DNA from: an uncultured Collinsella sp. | Lineage (GTDB): Bacteria > Actinomycetota > Coriobacteriia > Coriobacteriales > Coriobacteriaceae | Length of the DNA: 7,334 bases | NCBI GenBank assembly: GCA_900544755.1 | Contig: UQWQ01000092.1 | Location: forward strand, 1 to 7,334 | Reading direction: 5' to 3' | Shown: positions 1 to 5,815 of the stretch, piece after piece | Numbering within the stretch: the stretch's first letter is position 1 | Layout: each line of letters opens with the position of its first letter | The notes under the pieces: generated by a model | The model's input: the letters and a program-made list of their open reading frames with translations, nothing else | Told to the model about the DNA's origin: nothing | Database searches by the model: none | Position numbers and translations under genes: made by a program

Positions 1-497
1 CGATCCGTTCCAGCCATACCTATCCCGTGATCATGCTGACGGCGCGCGATGCCCAGCAAGACAAGATCGAGGGCCTTTCGCTTGGCGCGGACGATTATGT
101 GGTCAAGCCGTTCCGTCCGCTTGAGCTCATCGCACGCGTGCACGCTCAGCTTCGTCGCTACACCAGCTACGGTAGCCGCGCGCAGGCGGCCGAGTCGCCG
201 ACCATCCAGCTCGACGGCCTTGAGATCAACCGCGATGCTCGTTCCGTGACAGTGGACGGTTCACCGGTTCGCCTCACGCCCATCGAGTATTCCATCTTGC
301 TGTATCTGGTCGAGCATCGCGGCAGCGTGGTGGCCGTGGAGGACCTGTTCCGCGCGGTGTGGAACGAGGATTTTATGCCCGGCTCCAACAATACGGTGAT
401 GGTGCACATTCGCCACCTGCGCGAAAAGATCGGCGACGACGCTCAAAAGCCGCGCTTTATCAAAAACGTCTGGGGCGTCGGCTACATAATCGAATAA
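1..497 (+). CDS. VanR-like OmpR-family response regulator (5' partial)
   Basis: This is the 3' part of a DNA-binding response regulator. The reading frame is open to the left edge (codons begin at base 3), so the start and the phosphoacceptor Asp lie outside the window. Visible receiver-domain parts are the beta-4 segment PVIMLTARD, the GADDY motif and the conserved beta-5 Lys (codon 105-107) in VVKPFRPLELIARV. An OmpR/PhoB winged helix follows, running from LTPIEYSILLYL to the terminal VWGVGYIIE. The stretches HTYPVIMLT, KPFRPLELIARV, SNNTVMVHIRHLREKI and VWGVGY closely match my memory of VanR from vancomycin-resistance clusters. The partner kinase begins 25 bases after the stop, so the two are almost certainly co-transcribed. 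In the family, phosphorylation by the VanS partner causes dimerisation and promoter binding. The family call is firm. A role in glycopeptide response is inference, because no van resistance genes are visible. Confidence 0.93.
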   Translation, partial: IRSSHTYPVIMLTARDAQQDKIEGLSLGADDYVVKPFRPLELIARVHAQLRRYTSYGSRAQAAESPTIQLDGLEINRDARSVTVDGSPVRLTPIEYSILLYLVEHRGSVVAVEDLFRAVWNEDFMPGSNNTVMVHIRHLREKIGDDAQKPRFIKNVWGVGYIIE

Positions 498-522
498 CGC
501 CTTTGATGGTGGGGAAGTGGAT

Positions 523-1761
523 ATGACAAAAGACGATAGGCAGGCATTCGAGGTGCCCGATCGACTCTTTGAATACGTGAGGTCGGTCGTCGACAACCGC
601 GCGCTTGCAACGGTGCTGCTCTTTTTGCTGAGCCTGCTGCTGATTGGCATCGATAACATCGCTGGAATCTTGGCGGTGCTGCTTGTCGGCTTTTTGCTGA
701 TCGATCGATTTGAAATCGTACGCCGCTGCGTGGTGATTGGCGGTGCCGCGTGGGCCATGACGTTGGCGATTGGCGCCATGGCACTCGGCGGCATCGAAGG
801 GCCGGTGCTGTTCGATGCCGGCTTTGTATTCAACATGCTTGGCTTTGTGCTGGCGCTTGCCGTGTGCGTGCTGTTCTTTTGCGGCCGCGCCCTGTACTAC
901 CAGGGCTATGAGCAGGGCGAGCAGCATGCCGATTGTGTGCTGGCCGCCCGCATTCAGGACCGTCTGATCGATAACCCCGACACATGGGACAACATTGACG
1001 GCGACTTCCTCGAGGTCGAGGGCGCGCTCAACCGGGCGCGCGATTGCGAGCGTAGGGTTCAACAAGCCCTGCGTGACGAATCCCACCGCAAAGATGACCT
1101 GGTGACGTACCTGGCGCACGACCTGCGCACGCCGCTCGCCAGCGTGGTGGGCTACCTTTCGCTCTTGCAGGAGGCCCCCGATTTGCCGCTTGAGCAGCGC
1201 ACACGTTTTACGGGCGTGGCACTCGACAAGGCCCACCGGCTCGATGCACTCATCGAGGAGTTCTTCGACATCACGCGCTTTGATTTCCACGATATCGTGC
1301 TCACCCGCAGCTACGTCGATTTGGGGCTCTTACTGGCACAGGTGGCCGACGAGTTCTATCCCATTCTCAACGAACAGCATAAAGAAGCCCAGGTTGATAT
1401 CTGCGAGGATCTGACGGTGCTCGTGGACGGCGACAAGATGGCTCGCGTATTCAACAACATCATGAAAAACGCCGTTGCCTATAGCTATGAAGGCTCGATG
1501 ATCACGATTGAGGCCAGACGTTTGGGTAACGGCGGCGTGCGCGTACGATTTATAAACCAGGGCGATCCGATCCCTGAGCCAAAGCTCAAGGTGATCTTTG
1601 AGAAGTTCTATCGCCTGGATGCGGCGCGTGCGACCAATCGCGGCGGCGCTGGGCTGGGTCTCGCCATCGCCAAGGAGATTGTATGCGCGCATGGCGGCAC
1701 CATCGCGTGCGAATCGACGCCCGAGCATACCGTTTTTACCATCGAGCTGCCCGCCGCGTAG
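523..1761 (+). CDS. VanS-like membrane sensor histidine kinase
   Basis: This is the membrane sensor kinase partnered with the regulator just upstream. Four hydrophobic helices (about residues 27-43, 46-60, 70-90 and 101-121) form a compact membrane sensor with almost no extracytoplasmic domain. A linker follows, then the HisKA dimerisation domain with phosphoacceptor His199 in YLAHDLRTPLASVVGYLSLL. The HATPase domain shows the N-box (N316 in NNIMKNA), FEKFYRLDAAR, and the G2 box GGAGLGLAIAKEI from residue 374. The G1 box reads NQGDPIP rather than DxGxG; the VanS proteins I recall also have Asn-x-Gly here, so this is probably not a defect. The core (LAHDLRTPL, LDKAHRL, EEFFDITR, ARVFNNIMKNA) closely resembles VanS. 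I chose ATG 523 because GGGGA at 511-515 sits 7 bases before it; GTG 517 is possible but too close to that site. Length is 412 residues. The ligand is unknown. Confidence 0.93.
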   Translation: MTKDDRQAFEVPDRLFEYVRSVVDNRALATVLLFLLSLLLIGIDNIAGILAVLLVGFLLIDRFEIVRRCVVIGGAAWAMTLAIGAMALGGIEGPVLFDAGFVFNMLGFVLALAVCVLFFCGRALYYQGYEQGEQHADCVLAARIQDRLIDNPDTWDNIDGDFLEVEGALNRARDCERRVQQALRDESHRKDDLVTYLAHDLRTPLASVVGYLSLLQEAPDLPLEQRTRFTGVALDKAHRLDALIEEFFDITRFDFHDIVLTRSYVDLGLLLAQVADEFYPILNEQHKEAQVDICEDLTVLVDGDKMARVFNNIMKNAVAYSYEGSMITIEARRLGNGGVRVRFINQGDPIPEPKLKVIFEKFYRLDAARATNRGGAGLGLAIAKEIVCAHGGTIACESTPEHTVFTIELPAA

Positions 1762-1771
1762 CGTAGGCGCC

Positions 1772-1811
1772 CTTACAAACACCTGACAATGCGCTCACGT
1801 GCGTATGAGCC
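1772..1811 (+). promoter_or_regulatory. Candidate PHO box (11-bp direct repeats) upstream of pstB
   Basis: Three 7-mers recur with exact 11-bp spacing: CTTACAA (1772-1778), CTGACAA (1783-1789) and CTCACGT (1794-1800). A weaker fourth, ATGAGCC, lies at 1805-1811. Each pair is separated by 4 bases. The pattern matches the architecture of PhoB/PhoP sites, such as CTGTCAT-type units with 4-bp spacers in E. coli and TTNACA-type units at 11-bp steps in Bacillus. A weak -10-like TACTAT at 1820-1825 would place the third repeat over the -35 region, as expected for an activated promoter without its own -35. The sites precede pstB, and a PhoB-class regulator is encoded just downstream. The repeats are seen directly; the binding role is inferred. 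Confidence 0.6.
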
Positions 1812-1851
1812 GCGGTTTCTACTATCGATACTGCTGAATTGATATCGACGT

Positions 1852-1857
1852 GGAGGT
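1852..1857 (+). promoter_or_regulatory. Ribosome binding site that decides the pstB start
   Basis: GGAGGT at 1852-1857 is a near-perfect Shine-Dalgarno site, 7 bases before ATG 1865. It overlaps the alternative in-frame GTG at 1850, which would therefore have no ribosome binding site of its own. The start at 1865 is preferred. Confidence 0.8.
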
Positions 1858-1864
1858 ATGCGGT

Positions 1865-2740
1865 ATGACGGCTGGTGTGGCTATGGAGCCCACGGAGCTC
1901 GAGGAGCTAATGGAGGCGCGAGCCGAGGCTGCGCACGAGCGCGAAGTCGGAGACGCGACGCGCCCCACGGCGCAGGATCTTGCCGCCTCGCCGACGCGCA
2001 TCGATGTCGAGGGCCTCGACCTGTTCTATGGCGACCATCATGCGCTCAAGGACGTGAATATCAAGATCCGCGACAAGCAGATCACCTCGTTCATCGGGCC
2101 TTCTGGCTGCGGAAAGTCCACGTTGCTGCGCTGCTTTAACCGCATGAACGACGGCATCAAGGACTGCCGCATCGAGGGCAAGATTGCGATCGATGGTCAA
2201 GATATCCTGGGCGATTACGACATCTGCCGCCTTCGCCAGCGCGTGGGCATGGTGTTCCAGCGCCCCAACCCGTTTCCCATGAGCATCTACGACAACGTCG
2301 CGTATGGTCCGCGCGGCATGGGCGTGCGCGATCGCGCCGTGCTGGATGAGCTGGTCGAGGATTCCCTTCGTCGAGCCGCTCTGTGGGATGAGGTCAAGGA
2401 CAAGCTCAAGGAGTCGGGGCTGGGCCTTTCGGGCGGGCAGCAGCAGCGCCTGTGCATCGCCCGTGCACTTGCCGTGCAGCCCGACATTCTGCTGATGGAC
2501 GAGCCCACGAGCGCCCTCGATCCCGTGTCGACGCTGGTGGTGGAGCAGCTTGCCTGCGAGCTCAAGGAGACCTGCACGTTGGTGGTCGTTACGCACAATA
2601 TGCAGCAGGCGGCGCGCATCTCCGACTCGGTCGCGTTTTTCTTGCTGGGCGAGCTGGTGGAGCACGCGCCCACCGCTCAGCTCTTCAAAAAACCGACCGA
2701 TTCGCGCACAGCGGATTATTTGACGGGACGTTTTGGCTGA
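1865..2740 (+). CDS. pstB: Phosphate ABC transporter ATP-binding protein PstB
   Basis: This is the ATPase of the high-affinity phosphate importer PstSCAB, acting on the cytoplasmic face of the membrane. Motifs appear in order: Walker A GPSGCGKST (residues 78-86, Lys84), the PstB-typical QRPNPFPMSIYDNVAYG Q-loop region, signature LSGGQ (188-192), Walker B ILLMDEP with Asp212 and Glu213, and the H-loop His244 in VVTHNMQQAARISD. The QRPNPFP and THNMQQA stretches separate PstB from other ABC ATPases. Length is 291 residues, longer than the usual roughly 250. The excess is an acidic, Glu/Ala-rich N-terminal extension of about 44 residues before RIDVEGLDLFYG. Methionines at 7 and 16 are alternative starts, but the strong ribosome site supports 1865. 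The permeases, binding protein and phoU are not adjacent. PHO-box-like repeats lie 54-93 bases upstream, so induction by low phosphate is likely. Confidence 0.96.
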   Translation: MTAGVAMEPTELEELMEARAEAAHEREVGDATRPTAQDLAASPTRIDVEGLDLFYGDHHALKDVNIKIRDKQITSFIGPSGCGKSTLLRCFNRMNDGIKDCRIEGKIAIDGQDILGDYDICRLRQRVGMVFQRPNPFPMSIYDNVAYGPRGMGVRDRAVLDELVEDSLRRAALWDEVKDKLKESGLGLSGGQQQRLCIARALAVQPDILLMDEPTSALDPVSTLVVEQLACELKETCTLVVVTHNMQQAARISDSVAFFLLGELVEHAPTAQLFKKPTDSRTADYLTGRFG

Positions 2741-2750
2741 TACCATCTCG

Positions 2751-2764
2751 TAAAGGTACCTTTA
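2751..2764. repeat. 14-bp perfect palindrome between pstB and the PhoB-like gene
   Basis: TAAAGGTACCTTTA reads identically on both strands with no central spacer. It lies 10 bases after the pstB stop and 40 bases before the regulator start at 2805. Symmetry of this size suits a dimeric DNA-binding protein. It has no loop and no adjacent T-tract, so it is not an intrinsic terminator. A weak -10-like TAAGAT (2769-2774) follows it, so it could overlap a local promoter. Function is unproven. Confidence 0.5.
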
Positions 2765-2804
2765 GGGTTAAGATGCGGTCATGCCGGCCGCAAAGGGGTT
2801 CAAC

Positions 2805-3533
2805 ATGATCTACTACGTCGAGGACGATGACAACATCAGGGATTTGACGGTCTATGCGCTGCGCAAGCAGGGAATCGAGGCCGAGGGCTTTTCGTGCGAC
2901 GGCGAGTTTAAGGCCGCCGTGGCGCGACGGGTACCCGATGCCGTCCTGCTCGACATCATGCTGCCCGACACCGATGGCTTGGCGATTATGCGCCGCCTGC
3001 GTGCCGATCGCCTGACGGCGACGGTGCCCATCATGATGCTTACCGCCAAGGACACCGAACTCGACAAGGTGATGGCGCTCGATGGCGGTGCCGACGATTA
3101 CCTGACTAAGCCGTTTTCGCTCATGGAGCTTGCGAGCCGCTGCCGCGCACTGCTGCGTCGCGGCGGCATGGTCAAGCAGGCGAGCGATGTGCTCAGCGTG
3201 GGCGACATCGTGCTTTCGCCCAGCCATCGCGAGGTGACCGTTGCCGGCGAGCCGCTTAAGCTCACCCTGCGCGAGTTCGACCTGCTCGAGTACCTCATGC
3301 GCAAGCCCGGCGTGGTCTTTACCCGAGAGTCGTTGCTGCAGAGCGTGTGGGGCTGGGACTTCGACGGCGGTTCGCGCACCGTTGACGTGCACGTGCAGAC
3401 GCTTCGCCAAAAACTGGGCGAGCATGCCAGCGCCATCGAGACCGTGCGCGGCGTGGGTTATCGCCTGGCCGAGCCTTCTGCCGGTGATGGTGCCGAAGGC
3501 GACGACACCGCGGCCACCGCATCGGAGGAGTAA
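2805..3533 (+). CDS. PhoB/PhoP-class OmpR-family response regulator
   Basis: This is a complete two-domain response regulator of 242 residues. The receiver domain opens directly with MIYYVEDDDN, which holds the acidic pocket. Phosphoacceptor Asp50 lies in VLLDIMLP, followed by MMLTAKD, GADDYLTKPF with conserved Lys102, and SLMELASR. The C-terminal winged helix runs from LTLREFDLLEYL through TVDVHVQTLRQKLG to TVRGVGYRL. A short acidic Ala/Asp/Glu tail (about 223-242) follows, which most family members lack. I chose ATG 2805 because AAAGGGG at 2792-2798 is 6 bases away and the receiver begins exactly there; ATG 2781 would add eight unlikely residues. Adjacency to pstB and a PhoR-like kinase, plus a candidate PHO box, makes phosphate-starvation control the likely role. 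Family assignment alone cannot separate PhoB/PhoP from other OmpR-type regulators. Confidence 0.92.
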   Translation: MIYYVEDDDNIRDLTVYALRKQGIEAEGFSCDGEFKAAVARRVPDAVLLDIMLPDTDGLAIMRRLRADRLTATVPIMMLTAKDTELDKVMALDGGADDYLTKPFSLMELASRCRALLRRGGMVKQASDVLSVGDIVLSPSHREVTVAGEPLKLTLREFDLLEYLMRKPGVVFTRESLLQSVWGWDFDGGSRTVDVHVQTLRQKLGEHASAIETVRGVGYRLAEPSAGDGAEGDDTAATASEE

Positions 3534-3536
3534 CCC

Positions 3537-4961
3537 GTGGTCTTCGCCCCCCAGGGAAAACATACGCTGTCGCACCGCGTTTTTGTGACGATCTTTGTCT
3601 GCGCCATGGCGGTTATCGTGGCGTTTACGGTGCTGGGTGCGTTCTTTGTGCAAAACACTTTGGCGGATGCCACGAGTGCCAATCTGGCGCAGGAAACTGA
3701 GCTCATTGCTGCCGCCCTCGACGAGCAGCAGGAGCCCATTCCGTTCTTGCGAAGCCTCGATCGCGAGGATCTTCGTATCACGCTGATCAATAAGGACGGA
3801 TCTGTTGCCTACGACAACGAGGCGTCGCCTTCCACACTGCCCAACCATGGCGATCGCCCCGAGGTCATCGAGGCCTTTGAGAGTGGTTCGGGTTCCGCGG
3901 AGCGCGCAAGCTCTACACTCGACGAGATTATGCTGTATCGCGCCGTCACCCTTGATAACGGCCAGGTCGTTCGCTTGGCGCAGGCCCAGCCTGGCGTTGC
4001 GGCGATTTTGCTGTCGATGCTGGCGCCGATGCTGCTTATCGCAGCAGCGGGTGCAGTACTCTCGTTTTTTATGGCGCGCCGTGAGTCTCGTGCCATCATC
4101 GCGCCGTTGCAAGAGGTGGATTTGGATCACCCACGCCGTAGCTATGAGCACGCCTATGCCGAGATGGTTCCCATGCTTGAGCGCATCGAGTCGCAGCGCC
4201 AGGAACTCAAGCGCCAAATGGCGGTGCTAGCGGACAACGACCGTATGCGCCGCGAGTTCACGGCGAATATCACCCATGAACTCAAGACGCCGCTTACGGC
4301 GATTTCGGGCTATGCCGAGCTCATCGCAAATGGCATGGTCGAGGGCGAGGACGACCTGCGCAACTTTGGCGGTCGCATCTATCGTGAGGCGGGCCGCTTG
4401 GCAGCGCTTGTCAACGACATCCTTACGCTGTCTAACTTGGACGAGGCCGAACGTGCAACTGAGGGCGAGGCGGTGCCCATTGGGTCCACGGAGCCTATTG
4501 AGCTCTCGCGTGCGATCTACGCGGTTGAACAGCGTCTTGAACAGGTCGCCCGTCAAGCGAATGTGACGATAAGTCATGAGACCAAGCCTGTGGTCATCGA
4601 AGGCGTGTCGCGCTTGGTCGACGAGCTCATCTATAATCTGGCAAGCAACGCCATCCGCTACAATCGGCCCGGCGGTACGGTTACGCTGCAGTGCGGCACC
4701 AACGACGAAGGCCATCCGTTCCTCGCTGTCGCCGACACGGGAATCGGTATCGCGCCTGAAGAACAGGGCAAGGTATTTGAGCGGTTCTATCGCGTGGACA
4801 AGAGTAGGTCCAAGGCACGCGGCGGAACCGGCCTGGGGCTTGCCATTGTCAAGCATGCGGCCCTGTATCATCACGCCACGCTCGATCTGTCGAGCGAGTT
4901 GGGCGTGGGAACCACCATTACGGTGACGTTTCCCATACAGCAGGACGAGCCATTCGCATAG
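3537..4961 (+). CDS. PhoR/PnpS-class membrane sensor histidine kinase
   Basis: This is a 474-residue sensor kinase. It has one membrane helix at about residues 15-38, an extracytoplasmic sensor of about 115 residues, a second helix at about 155-179, a short HAMP-like linker and a catalytic core. The sensor carries ITLINKDGSVAYDNEA followed by NHGDRPEVIEA, a pattern I associate with PhoR/PnpS kinases of Gram-positive bacteria (a PAS-like extracellular fold). His247 in FTANITHELKTPLTAISGYAE is the phosphoacceptor. N-box Asn371, G1 DTGIGI (Asp400), VFERFYRVDKSRS and G2 GGTGLGLAIVKHA (429 onward) complete an intact ATP-binding domain. The start is GTG 3537, with GGAGG at 3524-3528 lying inside the end of the upstream regulator gene. 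The two genes are 3 bases apart and probably translationally coupled. With pstB and the PhoB-like gene nearby, it probably responds to phosphate limitation. The classical PhoU link is not visible. Confidence 0.92.
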   Translation: MVFAPQGKHTLSHRVFVTIFVCAMAVIVAFTVLGAFFVQNTLADATSANLAQETELIAAALDEQQEPIPFLRSLDREDLRITLINKDGSVAYDNEASPSTLPNHGDRPEVIEAFESGSGSAERASSTLDEIMLYRAVTLDNGQVVRLAQAQPGVAAILLSMLAPMLLIAAAGAVLSFFMARRESRAIIAPLQEVDLDHPRRSYEHAYAEMVPMLERIESQRQELKRQMAVLADNDRMRREFTANITHELKTPLTAISGYAELIANGMVEGEDDLRNFGGRIYREAGRLAALVNDILTLSNLDEAERATEGEAVPIGSTEPIELSRAIYAVEQRLEQVARQANVTISHETKPVVIEGVSRLVDELIYNLASNAIRYNRPGGTVTLQCGTNDEGHPFLAVADTGIGIAPEEQGKVFERFYRVDKSRSKARGGTGLGLAIVKHAALYHHATLDLSSELGVGTTITVTFPIQQDEPFA

Positions 4962-4985
4962 CGATACAACATAGATATTGATGTA

Positions 4986-5016
4986 GACGCCGCATTTGAC
5001 TTTCGGGTGCGGCGTT
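4986..5016 (+). terminator. Likely intrinsic terminator after the PhoR-like gene
   Basis: ACGCCGCA (4987-4994) pairs perfectly with TGCGGCGT (5008-5015), with a possible closing G-T pair at 4986 and 5016. The 13-base loop is TTTGACTTTCGGG. The downstream tract is T-rich but interrupted (TTGTTGTGCAATTTT), so termination may be incomplete. It lies 24 bases after the kinase stop and separates the Pho module from the polysaccharide genes. Confidence 0.65.
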
Positions 5017-5156
5017 GTTGTGCAATTTTACGATTGCTTCCGACATTTTTACAGGAGAGCCTGTTTCTTATGTATAGAGTTTGGTCTCGGTAAAAAGATG
5101 CGATAACATACGGACAGTTTTGTCAATCCGAACTGGGGAAATGAAAGGCAAGCTGC
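5017..5156 (+). promoter_or_regulatory. Intergenic promoter/leader region of the polysaccharide-regulation operon
   Basis: These 140 bases are AT-richer than the surrounding genes and must hold the promoter if the upstream terminator works. TTTACA at 5048-5053 is a reasonable -35, and TATAGA at 5073-5078 a weak -10 with a long 19-base spacer; neither is compelling. Two small dyads are visible. One is ACAGG-AGAG-CCTGT (5051-5064), overlapping that -35. The other is GACA-GTTT-TGTC (5113-5124), with extra CG/CG pairing to 5130. AAAGG at 5144-5148 is the probable ribosome site for the gene at 5157. I recognise no known riboswitch or antitermination element. Confidence 0.4.
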
Positions 5157-5813
5157 ATGACCCTTCTCGAACTGTTCCAGCTGCTGAAGAAGCACCTCAA
5201 GCTGGTCATCACCCTTCCGGTGGTCTGCGCGATCGCTATGGGCATCGTGTCCTTCGTTGCGATGGACAACACCTATACCGCGACGACGAGCATGTACATT
5301 CTCGCCAAGACCGACGATAGCGGTCAGATGAGCTACAACGATCTCTCGGCGAGCCAGATGCTTTCCAACGATATCGCCACGCTGCTGGATAGCGATAGCG
5401 TTAAGAGCGGCGCCGCCAAAGAACTGGGCCTCACCGATTTGGATGACTACAAGGTGTCTGTTTCCTCCGAGACCACCACGCGTGTCATTACGCTTTCGGT
5501 TACCGGCACCGATGCCAAGGAGACGGCTGAGGTCGCAAAGGCCATTGCCAGCTCGGTGAGTGCGGTCGCTCAGAACGTCGGCGCTGCCCAGAGCATCAAC
5601 GTTATCGACGAGGCTAAGACCCCCGAAGCCCCCAGCGGCCCCAAGCGCACGCTGTATATTGCCGTCGCGTTCCTCGCCGGTATCTTTATCGCAGTTGCCT
5701 ATGTCGTTTTGGCAGACATGCTCAATACCCGCATCCGCGGTGCCGAAGAGGCAGAAGAGCTCCTGGGCATTCCCGTTGTTGGCCGAATTCCGGCTATGAA
5801 AGGTGGTAAATAG
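5157..5813 (+). CDS. Wzz/CpsC/YveK-type polysaccharide co-polymerase (tyrosine kinase activator)
   Basis: This is a 218-residue membrane protein with the classic chain-length-determinant layout. A short cytoplasmic N-terminus (LLELFQLLKKHLKLV) leads into helix 1 (about 16-36), an outside domain of about 130 residues beginning with the family-typical YTATTSMYIL, a Pro-rich stretch (TPEAPSGPKR), and helix 2 (about 166-188). The cytoplasmic tail is NTRIRGAEEAEELLGIPVVGRIP. In Gram-positive systems this tail binds and activates the separate tyrosine kinase, and together they set polymer length and export. Here the kinase gene follows after only 2 bases. The outside domain is shorter than in proteobacterial Wzz/Wzc, as is normal for the CpsC/CapA/YveK type. 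ATG 5157 is chosen because helix 1 and its amphipathic leader fit; the AAAGG ribosome site is modest. The polymer being controlled cannot be told from this window. Confidence 0.93.
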   Translation: MTLLELFQLLKKHLKLVITLPVVCAIAMGIVSFVAMDNTYTATTSMYILAKTDDSGQMSYNDLSASQMLSNDIATLLDSDSVKSGAAKELGLTDLDDYKVSVSSETTTRVITLSVTGTDAKETAEVAKAIASSVSAVAQNVGAAQSINVIDEAKTPEAPSGPKRTLYIAVAFLAGIFIAVAYVVLADMLNTRIRGAEEAEELLGIPVVGRIPAMKGGK

Positions 5814-5815
5814 GC

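Noticed and set aside
517..522. GTG at 517 as start of the VanS-like gene
   Set aside because: It lies one base after the GGGGA ribosome site, while ATG 523 has 7-base spacing. Only two residues differ.
460..1290. Minus-strand open frame of 276 codons opposite the VanS-like gene
   Set aside because: The composition is that of an antisense shadow (His, Gln, Arg rich) with no domain, and the + strand gene is unmistakable.
1783..1825. CTGACA plus TACTAT as a conventional sigma-70 promoter
   Set aside because: The spacing between the two hexamers is 31 bases, far beyond the usual 16-19. CTGACA fits better as one of the 11-bp repeats.
1825..1848. Inverted repeat TCGATA/TATCGA with a 12-base gap before pstB
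   Set aside because: The arms are only 6 bp, AT-rich and made from overlapping GATA/TATC words; this is easily explained by chance in a promoter region.
1907..2746. Minus-strand open frame of 279 codons opposite pstB
   Set aside because: It is a shadow of a strongly conserved ABC ATPase; no motif and no plausible ribosome site were seen.
2781..2804. ATG 2781 as start of the PhoB-like gene
   Set aside because: It would add eight residues before the receiver domain and has no good ribosome site, whereas ATG 2805 has AAAGGGG six bases upstream.
2685..4217. Very long minus-strand open frame (510 codons) opposite the PhoB/PhoR-like genes
   Set aside because: It is rich in His, Arg, Gln and Ala with no recognisable motif, and it lies opposite two genes with complete catalytic motifs. 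High GC with biased third positions commonly creates such antisense frames.
5141..5320. Possible upstream overlapping small gene starting at ATG 5141, with GGGG at 5134-5137 before it
   Set aside because: The spacing to the G-tract is short, and the peptide is Arg/His/Pro rich like a frame-shifted reading of the co-polymerase gene. The gene at 5157 has the full family structure.
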